Below, piece after piece: positions 32,515 to 42,786 of a stretch of 64,000 nt of DNA (position 1 is its first letter; every line of letters begins with the position of its first letter). Under the pieces are notes generated by a model, which saw nothing but the letters and a program-made list of their open reading frames with translations, was not told the DNA's origin and searched no databases. Origin of the DNA: Clitopilus passeckerianus (Eukaryota > Basidiomycota > Agaricomycetes > Agaricales > Entolomataceae); the NCBI GenBank assembly GCA_944990035.1, contig CALYLX010000143.1, positions 186,001-250,000 on the forward strand, written 5' to 3'. Made by a program: the position numbers and the translations under genes.

Positions 32515-34921
32515 TTACCAATTCATAGTATTCTCCCTCAAAATTGGCGCCGAAATAGCACCAGGGACCAACACAGGACCAACATTCCTCCTGCTCATAC
32601 CCTGCGCGCCTTCCCTATCCTGCAAGTAGCTGTACGAAGCACTCGGTCCTGCTTGCTGTGCCATCTGTTGCTGTTGTTGTTGCTGCTGGTATTCCCATCC
32701 CCTCAAACTATCCTCGGCGAAGTAGAAACTCCTCCTCCTCTGTCCACCCAGCGAATCCCTGTCGAATTCCCTTCCGTCAGGCCTGAAACCCATCCTGTCC
32801 CTCTCTTCCTCCGTCATCTCAGGAGGATCACTTAACCTCCTATGCGCCATCTCCCTCTTCCTCTGCACACTCCTATAGACCAAGAATCCAAGAACAAGCA
32901 ATGCAATGGCGCCGAGCGCAGAAACTACACCGATGATCGCGTCTTGACGGGACTTGTTCGATCCACCAGAGCTGTTTGACGCGCCGTCGATATCACCAAC
33001 ACCAGAGTTGTTGCTTCCGCTATTGGGATTCGAAACGGTCTTGATCGAGAACCCGGAGTCAACGTGGTCGGCAAGCGCCTTGGCAACGGGGTCGCTCAAG
33101 CCTGTGTAGAAAATAGAGCTCTTGGCTTTAATGAGCGCTGCAAGGTCGTTGATGCGGTCGGTGGGGATGAATGCAAGGTACATGGTGCCAAGTAGGGCAG
33201 AGTCAGCGGGAGACTTGTACATAGCGGGAATGTACACTTGAAGAGCGAAAGTTTGGACTTGACTGGCTATATTCGTCCGATTTTATTAGCATATATGCGC
33301 AAAGAAGATTGTTGGAATAGATGACTAACCATCGATACCCAGAGCGTTGGAAATGATATTCGGCATGTATGCAAAGATCTGACTGCTGGAAATGGGACTC
33401 GTCACCACGAATCCCCAGTTAAGCTCCTGATTAAACAGGACACTGATCAGAGTCCACTTCTTCATGTCGATAGACTTGAGATCTAGGGTGTTCTTGGGAT
33501 AAATCCTAGCAGGGATACCGGTTGGAAGGGGAGCAACTGAGAGAGTGGTAGCAGGAGTAGGCTCAGAATCAGCCAAAGACGTGGGGTTGCTATCAGGGTC
33601 GCTAAGGGTCGTCGCCAACGAGGTTGTAAGTGGGACGGAGGTGAATGCCAACGTAGTCTCAGTCAAGACGAAAGAAAGGTCAGAATTGACCGAGATGGTG
33701 GTGGTCGCCGTGACGGTAGGAGCATCGGTGATACTAGCGCTGGCGGAGTCAGTGACCGATGTCGAGGGCCCGGTGCTGGGGAACGAGATGGTGATAGTCG
33801 GGCTTGAGCTGGGGGGAACGGAGCTTGGGCCATCCGTAGGGGTTGAGCTCGGTGGATCAGAGGTGGGAACAGAGGAAGGAACAGAGGAAGGACCATCGGT
33901 GGGAGGGTTGGTAGGCTCACTGCTGGGAGGTTGACTAGAAGGCTCAGAAGTAGGTCCAGATGGGGAAGAGCTTGGGGGAGGGGGGTCGAGTATCGAGCTG
34001 ACGATGCTAGTGATGGGGTCCAAAATGCCGCCACCAGACGACGATGAGCTGGTGCTTGGAGGAGGCGTGATCGTGCTCCCAGGGGCACTGGATGGAGCTG
34101 TAGGGTCCGCCGTCGCTGTGGGAGTCGAGGAAGTCGGCGGGGGAGGGTCCAAAATGCTCGAAACAAGGCTAGTGATCGGGTCCAGAATACCACCGCCCGA
34201 GCTGGAGGTAGAGGTAGCTGTTGGGACCGAACCTGAAGGTGAGCCACTGGGCGGGTCAGTGGGGTCAACAGGCAGGGAAGTCGATGTAGCAGGCAGAACG
34301 CTTGTGATGGCACTTGAAGATGTCGGCTTGGACGAGGTTGAGCCACTCGAGGGACCATCAGTGTTGGAGGAGGTGACGGTCACTGTGGATGTTACTTCGG
34401 AAGTAACGGTGACTTCGGGTGGTGCACTCGAGGACGATGTATGGGTGCTAGTCGATGTCGGTGAAGACGACGAAGGCCCACCAATGACTACTCCGTTGGG
34501 AAGGGTGATTGGGAAGACTGGCCCGATGTGCAAGTCAGGGTTGAACCCTCCACCATTGTCATTGCTGTCGTCACCTTGCGCGTCGCGTTAGATAGCGAGC
34601 TTATCCTTTTATCAAATACGCCACTCACCAATCCCTGGAAGAATAGCCCTCTTTTTCTGGAATCTCTTTCCATGTGAAGGAGCCGTCGTCGAATGTGCGG
34701 CCGCGAGTAGGGAACAAAATAACGAAGCCGAATAAATAACTGAATATTTCATATTTAAATGCTACTTTTGAGGTAGCCTCAATGGAAAGAGCGTGGGGTT
34801 TCTGCGATACAGTTGTATCGACAGAGTTCGGGGAGGAGAGGCGAGAGAAACGGTGAAGGATGAGTGTAAGCTGTATAACACCGAAAAACAACAGAGCGCG
34901 AGTTACCATCAAGATTGTCAA
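32515..34921 (-). CDS. Msb2-like single-pass mucin sensor
   Basis: Minus-strand gene with introns near 33242-33330 and in the 5' part (about 34573-34627). It encodes a hydrophobic leader (MTILMVTRALLFFGVIQLTL), a long Ser/Thr/Pro-rich mucin-like region, a conserved extracellular block (WTLISVLFNQELNWGFVV, SSSQIFAYMPNIISNALGID, VYIPAMYKSPADSALL, IFYTGLSDPVAKALADHVD), one membrane helix (AIIGVVSALGAIALLVLGFL) followed by basic RSVQRKR, and a cytosolic tail with a Gln run, ending MNW at TAA 32515-32517. This plan fits Msb2, the membrane mucin that feeds the Cdc42-MAPK pathway in fungi. The mucin region has a duplicated unit. The 5' exon structure between 34620 and 34800 is uncertain. Extracellular sensing role is inferred from the family. 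Confidence 0.6.
33970..34210 (-). repeat. Duplicated unit in the mucin region
   Basis: Two copies of about 24 residues, each with SSGGGILDPITS, then a VSSILDPPPP stretch, at about 34139-34210 and 33970-34052, separated by a Pro/Ser/Thr spacer. The DNA copies share gtgat.gggtcca and similar words but have diverged at third positions. Confidence 0.65.
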
Positions 34922-36176
34922 TAACTACAAACAATCCTCACGGCTCTTGGCTTCCGAGAGTTCGCGCCCTTAAAGCTCTGCTCAGGCAGGGCAGTTTTAT
35001 AGATAAAACTGATTTCTGAGAATTGGAGCTGTGATGGTCTGCTGAACATACATTTGTGAATCTTCATACGCTAACTTTCTTCGGTACTCCAACTTCATCC
35101 GTACAAACGCCGACGCAGCAGCCCATGTGCTTCATCGACAGAACGTTACCTGACGTCCTTTGAACCTTGTACAACAAGCATCCATCCATCCATCGATGCC
35201 AAAGAATCTTGACACCATCTCCTAATCGCCGACTTGCCACAGGCAAGGACCTCCATCATCACCTTCTGTGATCATTCATTTGATCAAGACGTCTGACGCT
35301 CATCCTCAAACGTCCATTCTCAGCCACATCTGTCATCTGTTCGCCTCAAAGCGCCCACAAGATACACACAAGTGGGACTGCTAGCCAGTTCCGAGTTCCA
35401 CTAGACCCCCGAGAGCCTCCCGACAAACGGACTCTGCATAGTTCTGTTCTATATACATCTCACACGACCTCCTCGATTTTTATCGGGCTTCCATCCCTCT
35501 AAATATATACAGTCGTATGTACTTTCTCTCGGCATCTCTCACATCCGCAAGGACCCATTCAAAACATCGGCATGCGTCCCCTTCTGGCCGACATCGGATG
35601 CGCCATCACCGGGAAATGTATCGATCATTCGGACGTCCCTCAGGTTCGCGTGAGTAAGACTGTAACAACATGACGCAAAACGTCCTCCCCTGGCCTGCTG
35701 CCTTCTAGCCTCTTTGATATCAATGATAGACGCGCACCTCTGACAGCTTGACACTCAAAGGAAGTAAGCGAGCCAGGGCGAAAAGACTCCTCCCCAGAAC
35801 AGGAACTCTCAGAGCCCCACCACGCTTTTAGGCTCCACTTGCACATTCTGCAACGGGTTTGCGTGGATTTTGGCCAGCGTGATTCTTTGGGAGGTTTTTT
35901 GTGACAAGATTTTTCTTCAGCCCACCGGGTACACTTCGCCGGGATGCGTTCCTGATCCGGTTTCTACTCGCGATCTGGGCAAGCTGGTACCATCATATTT
36001 TAGGCTTCTACGATTGAGCTGTTGGTCCAAAGGCCATACAGCGTAGAAATTAGAACTCAGAGATAGCCCGGAACAATAAGAAACTGCATTAATTGGATCC
36101 CATATCATACATTATACGATCCTTCTCAAGAAATTATACGCTTTCTGTCAATAAACTAGCAACCTTCCCCAGCCCC
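34922..36176. other. Long intergenic region upstream of the mucin gene
   Basis: About 1.25 kb without a supported gene. It includes the mucin promoter side and a short (atcc)n run near 35183. Small open frames at 35064-35246 and 35539-35846 resemble nothing known. Possible untranslated RNA cannot be judged. Confidence 0.4.
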
Positions 36177-37630
36177 TCACGCAAAATCCTCCAGCTCTTC
36201 CCATTTTGGTAACCCAAATAACTCAGGCAACATGCCCCATAGTTCCTCCCTCCCCCTCTCGTGAGCCTCCTTCGCAGCCTCAGCGCAGGGATGGCACAAA
36301 TCCGCACTCCATTTGTCGTTCCAAGGCTCCCATCCGCTCCTCCACCTATTCACTTCCTCTCCTTTCTTATCAACATTCTTACCGTTACTCCTTCTGACAC
36401 TCCCTCTCCCTCCTATCCCAGCTCCAAAACTGCTAGACGGTTGGCTTAGGAGAGCACTGACGCTCATCTCAATCACCGAATCCGAATCTGAGTCTTCACT
36501 CTTCACCCCGTTGAACCTCGTCCCATTCCCCTCGTCGTCAGAGCCATCATCGACCTCCAAGACCGTTCGACCATCCTTCCGTTTAGGCCCGAAGAGCTCA
36601 TAATACAATCCCCCCTTCGCCTTCCTACATTTGTCCGATCTGATGAGTGCAGTGGAGACGCAGTTGTTGTACGGAATATCCTGGAACCAGGAATATGTGA
36701 CTTGCGTAATCTTATCCCTGAGTCTATGGAATCCAAGGAGACAAGTTACTTGAACTGCAGGTGGGAGTGTGAAACGAGTTCCGTTATGACACTGAACCCC
36801 GTCCACGATCTCATCCTAGTCCGTTCCGTTTCATCCGTTAGTTATCCTGGAAGCCGTTAAAAGGTAAAAAAAAAAAACGTACCCAAGAATGCCCTAGGTA
36901 TATATCTAGATAAATCTGCGGCAGAACCGTGTACATTTTGCACTCGATCGCGAGCATTAAGAGTCGGAGCGAGAAAGCAGGGCATCCATCGGCGTCGAGG
37001 TAATGTAACGTCAATGTCGACGCAGTTCGATCTAGCCTCGACCACTTCACGAAGTCATCAGGGTATTCCTTGTACAACCTGCCCGCAGCCTCAGAACGAA
37101 GCTGGGTGAACCCAAACTCGTTTCCGAGGCGAATGAGAGCCATGAGAACGGACAAAGGGAGGCGCCCTTTCTTCTCGTGGTAGTATTTGAGGAGATACGT
37201 GCTATCCAAAGAAAAAGAGTTCAAAAATCGTGATGTCAGTGGGTAGGCCTTCACCCTGGTTCACTTCCGCTACTCACCTATCGTAAAGGGCATGAAGAAG
37301 ATGATCGACATCCGACGCGCTAGCCGGAATACGTAACAAAGGAACCCCATCTTCCCCAACCTCTCTCCCAGCCTCGACTAAATCTTTGAATTTCCCCGAA
37401 TTCCTCGACAACATCCCAAGGTGGACGCGAATATGGGTGCTTTCAGCCTGAATGACCACATTCCCATCGTCGAACCATAAATCCGACTTTTCGATTGACG
37501 CGGGGGTCTCTGTGGGAGCATCGTCTAATTTACGCTTTTTTGAGGAAGGAGTGTCTTGACGTTCATCCACATCTGTAACAGGTGCAGGGCCGACCGAGCT
37601 ACCGGGAACTTGAAGCTTTTCTAGAGCCAT
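36177..37630 (-). CDS. BTB9: intact BTB/POZ protein with an acidic insertion in the Cys module
   Basis: ATG at 37628-37630 (MALEKLQVPGSS); an in-frame ATG at 37735 is possible. An acidic/basic leader (TPSSKKRKLDDAP) precedes the BTB domain (DLWFDDGNVVIQAESTHIRV, HLGMLSRNSGKFKDLV, DVDHLLHALYDR). After an intron near 37202-37276 come PLSVLMALIRLGNEFGFTQL and CKMYTVLPQIYLDIY. The last exon starts DEIVDGVQC and holds NCVSTALIRSDKC, then an insertion of about 85 residues (acidic DDGSDDEGNG, SEDSDSDSV, then Ser/Gly-rich and basic) before the second half of the module (LCHPCAEAAKEAHERGREEL, LPELFGLPKWEELEDF). The frame is intact. No other copy has this insertion. Confidence 0.75.
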
Positions 37631-37923
37631 GGCCGTAGGGATTCTGAACGCGTCGACGCGACCGGTCGTGTTTTCTGGGGGCAAAACAGAGCCGCTACGC
37701 TTACGTGATGGTTTGATACGATACAACCATCCCAAACCTTAGGTGGATGAACGCTTGCTTAAGCGCTCCCTATCTCTGCATGCCGAACGATACTTTGCAG
37801 AACACCTAGCATCAAAATATGTACAGTCTCCTAGGTCAAAAGATAGCATTAAAAGTAGATAATCCTCGCCGCATACCTGATTAAGACACATGTCAATGTA
37901 GTGATGTACAATATTCCAGACAG

Positions 37924-39049
37924 TCAAACGTGTTCCAGTTCCTCCCATCCTCGTAATCTGAAGAAAGACGGTAACACATTCCATAGTTCCCTACGACTTT
38001 TATTGTACTCCTCTACAGCACCAAGGCATATCAGACACAGCCTGGACCTCACGTCGGGGCTCATTGGAAACAGGTTAGGACGAGCGCCCTGAAGAGATTC
38101 TTCGCCCACGAGTCCAAAGTCCTTGGAGTACAACACGCTCTTGGCTTTAAAGCAAGACTGCGTTGAGGCCGAGGAAAGACAGCCTCGTTCAGGTATTTTG
38201 TTGAAACTCGGCCAACCTTTTGTTGATAAGGCGTAGCGCAACCGAATAAGCCCTGTAACCATCGTCAACCTCTCTTCAAGAGGGAAGTTGAGTCTTTTGC
38301 CGTTCTGTGCAGTAAAGCCGGCTTCAATCTCGTCCTGATATGCCACTGTCAGTTAAATCAGAGTCAGAAGAATGTGAATGTAACGTACAAGTGAGAATAA
38401 TGTGAGAATGGTCAAATAAAGTGAGGGCAGTATGCATCGCAGATTACACTCAAGGGCAACCGACAGCATCTGCTGAAGTACGATTCGTTCATCTTCAGCC
38501 TCAATGCTCTGAATATCAGGGCGTCTACGCGAGATCCACTCCTCATAGTCTGTCGGCCATTCTTGGAGAAGTCGGGTGACAATTTCGTTCCGGAGCTTCT
38601 TGATGCGATACTTGTGGCCCAAGCGGAGAAGAGCGACAACCATGGAGATTGGTAGACATTTTAGAGAGCGGAAAGACCTACGCAAGCTAAGAATTCAGTA
38701 GTAGAAACGGGTAAATTGTGTCGTACCATTCGTAGAGGGCATCAAGAAGATATCGAAGATCCTCAGCAGTGTCAGAAAGCTCGACAATCGGACAGTCGTG
38801 GTCGGGAAGGTGGAGTTCGCGGAACGCAATTGAGTATTTAGCAAGAACCCCGCGGTGGACGCGAAATTGGGTTTTCTCAGCCTCAAGAATGACATTGCCG
38901 TCTTCAAACCATATGTCAGATTGAACCACCACCTGCGACTGGCCTTCACCCAGGACAGTAGTGTCATCCACTTCCTCCCGTTTTCTCTTCATGAGCAACT
39001 CAGAACTCATTCCAGATTCTGATTGGTTCGATGTAGTTGCATTTTCCAT
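37924..39049 (-). CDS. BTB10: intact BTB/POZ protein, Tyr-variant Cys module
   Basis: Starts MENATTSNQSESG with an internal MKRKREEVDD that recalls BTB2. The BTB domain reads DIWFEDGNVILEAEKTQFRV, HRGVLAKYSIAFRELHL, DLRYLLDALYEW. Exon 2 holds ISMVVALLRLGHKYRIKKLR and CNLRCILPSLYLT. Exon 3 starts DEIEAGFTAQNGKRL and ends with GCLSSASTQSC, LCLICLGAVEEYNKSRRELW, LPSFFRLRGWEELEHV, stop at 37924. The His of the left-cluster copies (EEH..GR) is Tyr here (EEYNKSR). Intact and closest to BTB11. About 290 bp separate it from BTB9. Confidence 0.78.
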
Positions 39050-39487
39050 GATTAGAATGCTTCAGAAGGCATCTATACTAGTCAGGAAATGGTCGTTGGT
39101 TGACTGTTAATCGAGAGTGTGTGGCACCTGCAAGTGCGTCTTGTCACGGAATGTTGGATGTTGTGACATACACTGGCAGTACCATCATACCATCATACCA
39201 TCTGAATCATCTCCAACACGCGATCACCTCCAAAATTTCGCGGCCTTGCCGTGCGTCCGCTGGTGGAAGTTCATCAACCACTGTCTAAAGGGGAATTAGC
39301 TCTTGCATTCATTAAGGACGCCCATACTTGCGTCCATAGATTCAAAACGGACATTATCTTCAGCGGCAAACTCAAAGCTTCATGGCCCGACAGACGAGGC
39401 GAATGTGCATCACGATCCAGCAAGGCTCGAACTACTGGAAGAGCCGCCGTTCTCTCTGACGACAGACTCCATTCCGTCTAAGTGGCC
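39050..39487. other. Intergenic region between BTB10 and F-box-like gene 2
   Basis: About 440 bp without a supported gene. Contains a short run of ataccatc units near 39181-39202. Open frames on the plus strand are short and unlike any family I know. Confidence 0.4.
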
Positions 39488-40892
39488 CTAGACTATTTCA
39501 GAAGTACATTCATACGACAAATTATTACTGATCTTATCTCTGTATCCCATTCCTTTAACCTCCAACTTGCCACTCTCGTGCAGCCTGCCAAGCCGTCGTC
39601 TAAACTCCTCTTCGATACCATCAAAGTCGACCAAATATTCTTTCTCGCCATACCACCCAATCTGCATTCTGCCCCAGGACTTAAAATTCGGATTTGAAGG
39701 TAGAACGTCGTCGAGTGCGTCCCAGTTGAAGTTGTTGAAATGGTATTCTTCCCGTCTATTTAGAGCTCCACCTTGCCAGAAGGAGACGGGCTCGAACACG
39801 ATGGAGAGAAGGCGTAAGGAGGGAGAAGTAATGGACTTAAAGATGGGTCGAAGCCATGTATCATAATAAGGCTCTTCTCTGAGTGTGACGGTACGAAATG
39901 TGAGGGTTTCAAGCCCTGTATTGGATGCGAGAAGGCCATTGCATAAGTCTAGCATCGAGTAATGAAGAGTAATGAGCATCAGGGGAGAAAGGAAACAAGA
40001 GTAAATGAGACCGCATACCTATTTGGGTATCCACCAACCAGGCATCTTCGAAATCGTATCCTTCATCCATGCGATTTTTCGCATAATCGAAACCAAGATG
40101 TTTGAGTTTTGGACCAAGATGTGACAGACAGTCAGAGACGTCTTGAAGTGAGTAGATTTCTCCCTGCCAGTCAAAAAAGACGGTATGCAGGTGACAGGAG
40201 GGGGTAAAAAATAATTTGAGGAATGATACGGTCTGCAGTGAAACATGGATACGAAGCCGCGTGAGGTATGCGAGGTTGAATTGTGATATTGCAGGAGGGA
40301 GGTCGGAAAGGACCGTATTCATCTCCCGTGAAGTAAGGGATAGCCTTGACAAGTTTTTGAAATTCGATACAAGGTTGAAGAGAATATGATAATCAGGGGA
40401 AGATATCGAAGAAAGTTGAAGAGCTTGTAAACATTCAAATGAGGCCAAACGAGAGAAGGCTCTCTCGCCGATAAAACCCAAATTTGTGTCAGAAAGAGTG
40501 AGACTGACCAGACTGACTCGGTATTTTGAAACAAGGACCTCAGCAATAGTCTCAAAAGCCTCGTAAACTTGTTTTTCAGCCACTTCGTCGTCCGAAAAGA
40601 ACTGATATCCCTGCAATTGTAGATGTCGAATATGATGCGGAAACTTGCAATCCGACAAATGAAGCAGGTCAATGAGGTCCGAAACAGCAGGGGCCTCCAA
40701 GACCTCGTCCGCTGCATCCCGTTGGTCATGGTGACATCGAATGACAAAGGGGTGTTGAGACCAGAAGAGATCGGCCGAAATTCGATACCAGTCCTGACAG
40801 ACCAAGGAGCACTGGGTTAATAGCGCTGTTTTGTTATTGGATACAGAAGAGATGATATGTTGGTAGATGTCGAATGGAAAGGAAGGTGACAT
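39488..40892 (-). CDS. F-box-like protein 2, paralog of the gene at 30162
   Basis: Two exons with the same plan as F-box-like gene 1: F-box-like start (MSPSFPFDIYQHIISSVSNN, LVCQDWYRISADLFW), leucine-rich body (HHIRHLQLQGY, LVSLTLSDTNL, LQALQLSSIS, LTRLRIHVSL, LKHLGFDYA), one intron between DTQI and DLCNGLLASN (about 39947-40018), and the C-terminal WYGEKEYLVDF...GMGYRDK region. The stop is at 39488-39490. The frame is intact. Orientation is opposite to gene 1, as expected if an inversion or an inverted duplication shaped the locus. The SCF-adaptor role is inferred from the F-box. Confidence 0.75.
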
Positions 40893-41350
40893 GCTTGGCC
40901 AGAGGAGGAAATATAAGCGAGGCTTTTATTCTTGACGGCGAGATGGATATCACTCCAGAGTGTTCGATGTGTGAACGAATCTGATATCGCCTCCACGGCT
41001 TGGCACATCCTCAGCCAGTATGACTCATTTGAACACGCTTTCCACACGTTAGTATTCAGAGATTTCATCGATTGGATAGAGGGGTGTGCACGACACCTGA
41101 CGGAGTGACTCGGCTGGGAACGTGTCCCTGGAGTCTCACAGTGTGCAGGATTGCCAATCGCGTCTCCCTAGCCTTTGACTCAATGCACACAGGGATTCTC
41201 ACATAGCGACGAAAAGAAGTTGTGATGTGTACTGATGTGTAGGCCGGGTTTCCACGTTTCAAGGTCATCAAGTTATGGGCGTTGTTTGGAATTCGCATAG
41301 CCTCGTATTAGTACAGTATGGATATGTGTTCGACATTGTGCTTCGGGAGA
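40893..41350. other. Intergenic region, promoter of F-box-like gene 2
   Basis: No gene. Next to the F-box gene it contains a TATA-like aataaaag (minus strand, near 40928) and the conserved TGAGTCA block at 41020-41039. The open frame 40817-41068 is a shadow across this promoter. Confidence 0.4.
41020..41039 (-). promoter_or_regulatory. Conserved TGAGTCA block upstream of F-box-like gene 2
   Basis: On the minus strand agcgtgttcaaatgagtcat, 128 bp before the ATG, nearly identical to the block at 30023-30042 before gene 1, while the rest of the two upstream regions has diverged. Confidence 0.45.
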
Positions 41351-42444
41351 TTACGTCCTTTTCATTTCTTCCCAGCTCGGCAGCTTGAAGAACGACGGTA
41401 GCCTATTCCAGATCTCCTTGCGTCCCTGATTGTATTCCTGAATAGCTCGCAAACAAACTCCACAAAGCCTTCCACCAAGTTCCGTACTCATTGGGAGCAA
41501 ATTGGGGAGACTGCCATGAATAGCGTCGGAACTGATAAACTCCTTCCGGTACAGCTCGACCTTGACGCTGCCGCATGCCTGTGCTTGCACAGAGCGGCAA
41601 CCAGCGAATGGAATGTGGTTGATAGGGGCCCATCCATCCGTAGAAATTGCATATCGTAGTCGAATAAGTCCGCTGATGATACGCATCCTTTCTTCAATGG
41701 GAAGCCCTAGACTCTCTCCGTCCGTAGCGGAAGTGTTGGACTCGAGTTCTTCCTAACCGTGTACCAGATCAGTTTTCGACTGTAGAAACGCCATGGTAAT
41801 ATGAGCGCGGACCAGGGAGAAGACCGAGTACACATTCATATACAGCGCAGGTAGCAAGGTAGTGAGCTTGCATTTGGAAGCAACCTGCAGGATTTGTAAG
41901 ACGATAGCTCGATCGTCTTCACCTTCGATGCAACGAACGTCTGGCCGGGTGCGTGAGATCCAGGCTTCATAGTCCGTTGGCCACTCTGCTTCCAGTCTGG
42001 CGACAACGTAGTCAAGGAGCTTGCGGATACGATACTTGTGTCCAAGTCGAAGAAGTGCGAGGACTGTTGCAAGTGGCAAACGGTTGGAAAAACGAAAGTC
42101 CCTAGTCAAGTTAGTTCCGCAGGTCTCACGCTCGTGTGAATACCATACCACTCATAAAGAGCTTCAAGAAGGTGGCGAACGTCCTCTGCAGTGTCAGAAA
42201 GCTCCATGATTGGACAGGGATCGTTCGGGAAGCTTGTTTCGGAGAACGAGATAGAATATTTTGCTATAACTCCGCGATGGACGCGAAACTGGGTGTTCTC
42301 GGCCTGGAGAATGATATTGCCATCGTCGTACCAGACCTTGGATCGTATTGCCAGCGGTGACTCAGTTTCCGAAAGACCAGCGTCGTCCTCGGCAATTTCC
42401 CGTTTTCTCTTGGACTTGCGAACTTGAAGTGGCTCTAGGCTCAT
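41351..42444 (-). CDS. BTB11: intact BTB/POZ protein, Tyr-variant Cys module
   Basis: Starts MSLEPLQVRKSKRKREIAED. The BTB domain has VWYDDGNIILQAENTQFRV, HRGVIAKYSISFSETSF and DVRHLLEALYEW. After an intron (about 42100-42148) exon 2 gives LATVLALLRLGHKYRIRKLL and CKLTTLLPALYMNVY. Exon 3 starts after the intron ending near 41755 with EELESNTSATDGESL and holds GCRSVQAQAC, LCGVCLRAIQEYNQGRKEIW, LPSFFKLPSWEEMKRT, ending at 41351. It shares with BTB10 the YRI(K/R)KL text and EYN in place of the EAH-type His. The frame is intact. It lies beyond F-box-like gene 2, so the F-box gene interrupts the right-hand BTB row. Confidence 0.78.
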
Positions 42445-42786
42445 TTTGCCTTCGGCCTTGCCTTTATGTATCTGAGAGGTATGGATCAACGGGATATGGT
42501 GGAAGGAGAGTACTAAGAGCTGTAGTGACAGGTGTCACATCAACGTCGCATTCTGTTCTTTGCGTTCGATTAGGCTCGGGCTCTCGATTGCCTCATAAAT
42601 GCACTAAATACTCTTGCAGATGGAGTCGATAATTTAATTGGATAAAAATGCAATCTTTGTGGAGATTCTCATCGTTTATTCAGTTTAATACAACGCAGAC
42701 CCACAATTAACTAACTATCATTCGCACATAATGTACGGTTTCTGGCGAGGAAAAACAGACTCTAGGCTATTATTCTAGGGGAATTT
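42445..42786. other. Intergenic region
   Basis: About 340 bp; AT-rich in its second half. I see no gene and no clear motif. Confidence 0.4.

Noticed and set aside
33545..34591. Long plus-strand and alternative minus-strand frames over the mucin gene
   Set aside because: They are shadows produced by the repetitive Ser/Thr/Pro coding sequence; Val/Gly/Glu-rich and Leu/Pro/Arg-rich translations are typical of this.
40817..41068. Open frame upstream of F-box-like gene 2
   Set aside because: It covers the promoter block shared with F-box-like gene 1, where the corresponding frame is not open, so it is not coding.
18582..42444. BTB array as a CRISPR, transposon or centromere-like repeat
   Set aside because: The repeated units are spliced protein genes of about 1.1 kb with unrelated spacers; no transposase, terminal repeats or short regular repeats were seen.
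18582..42444. BTB/F-box nest as a mating-type or known heterokaryon-incompatibility locus
   Set aside because: No homeodomain, pheromone, receptor, NACHT/NLR or HET-domain genes are present; any recognition role is only a hypothesis.
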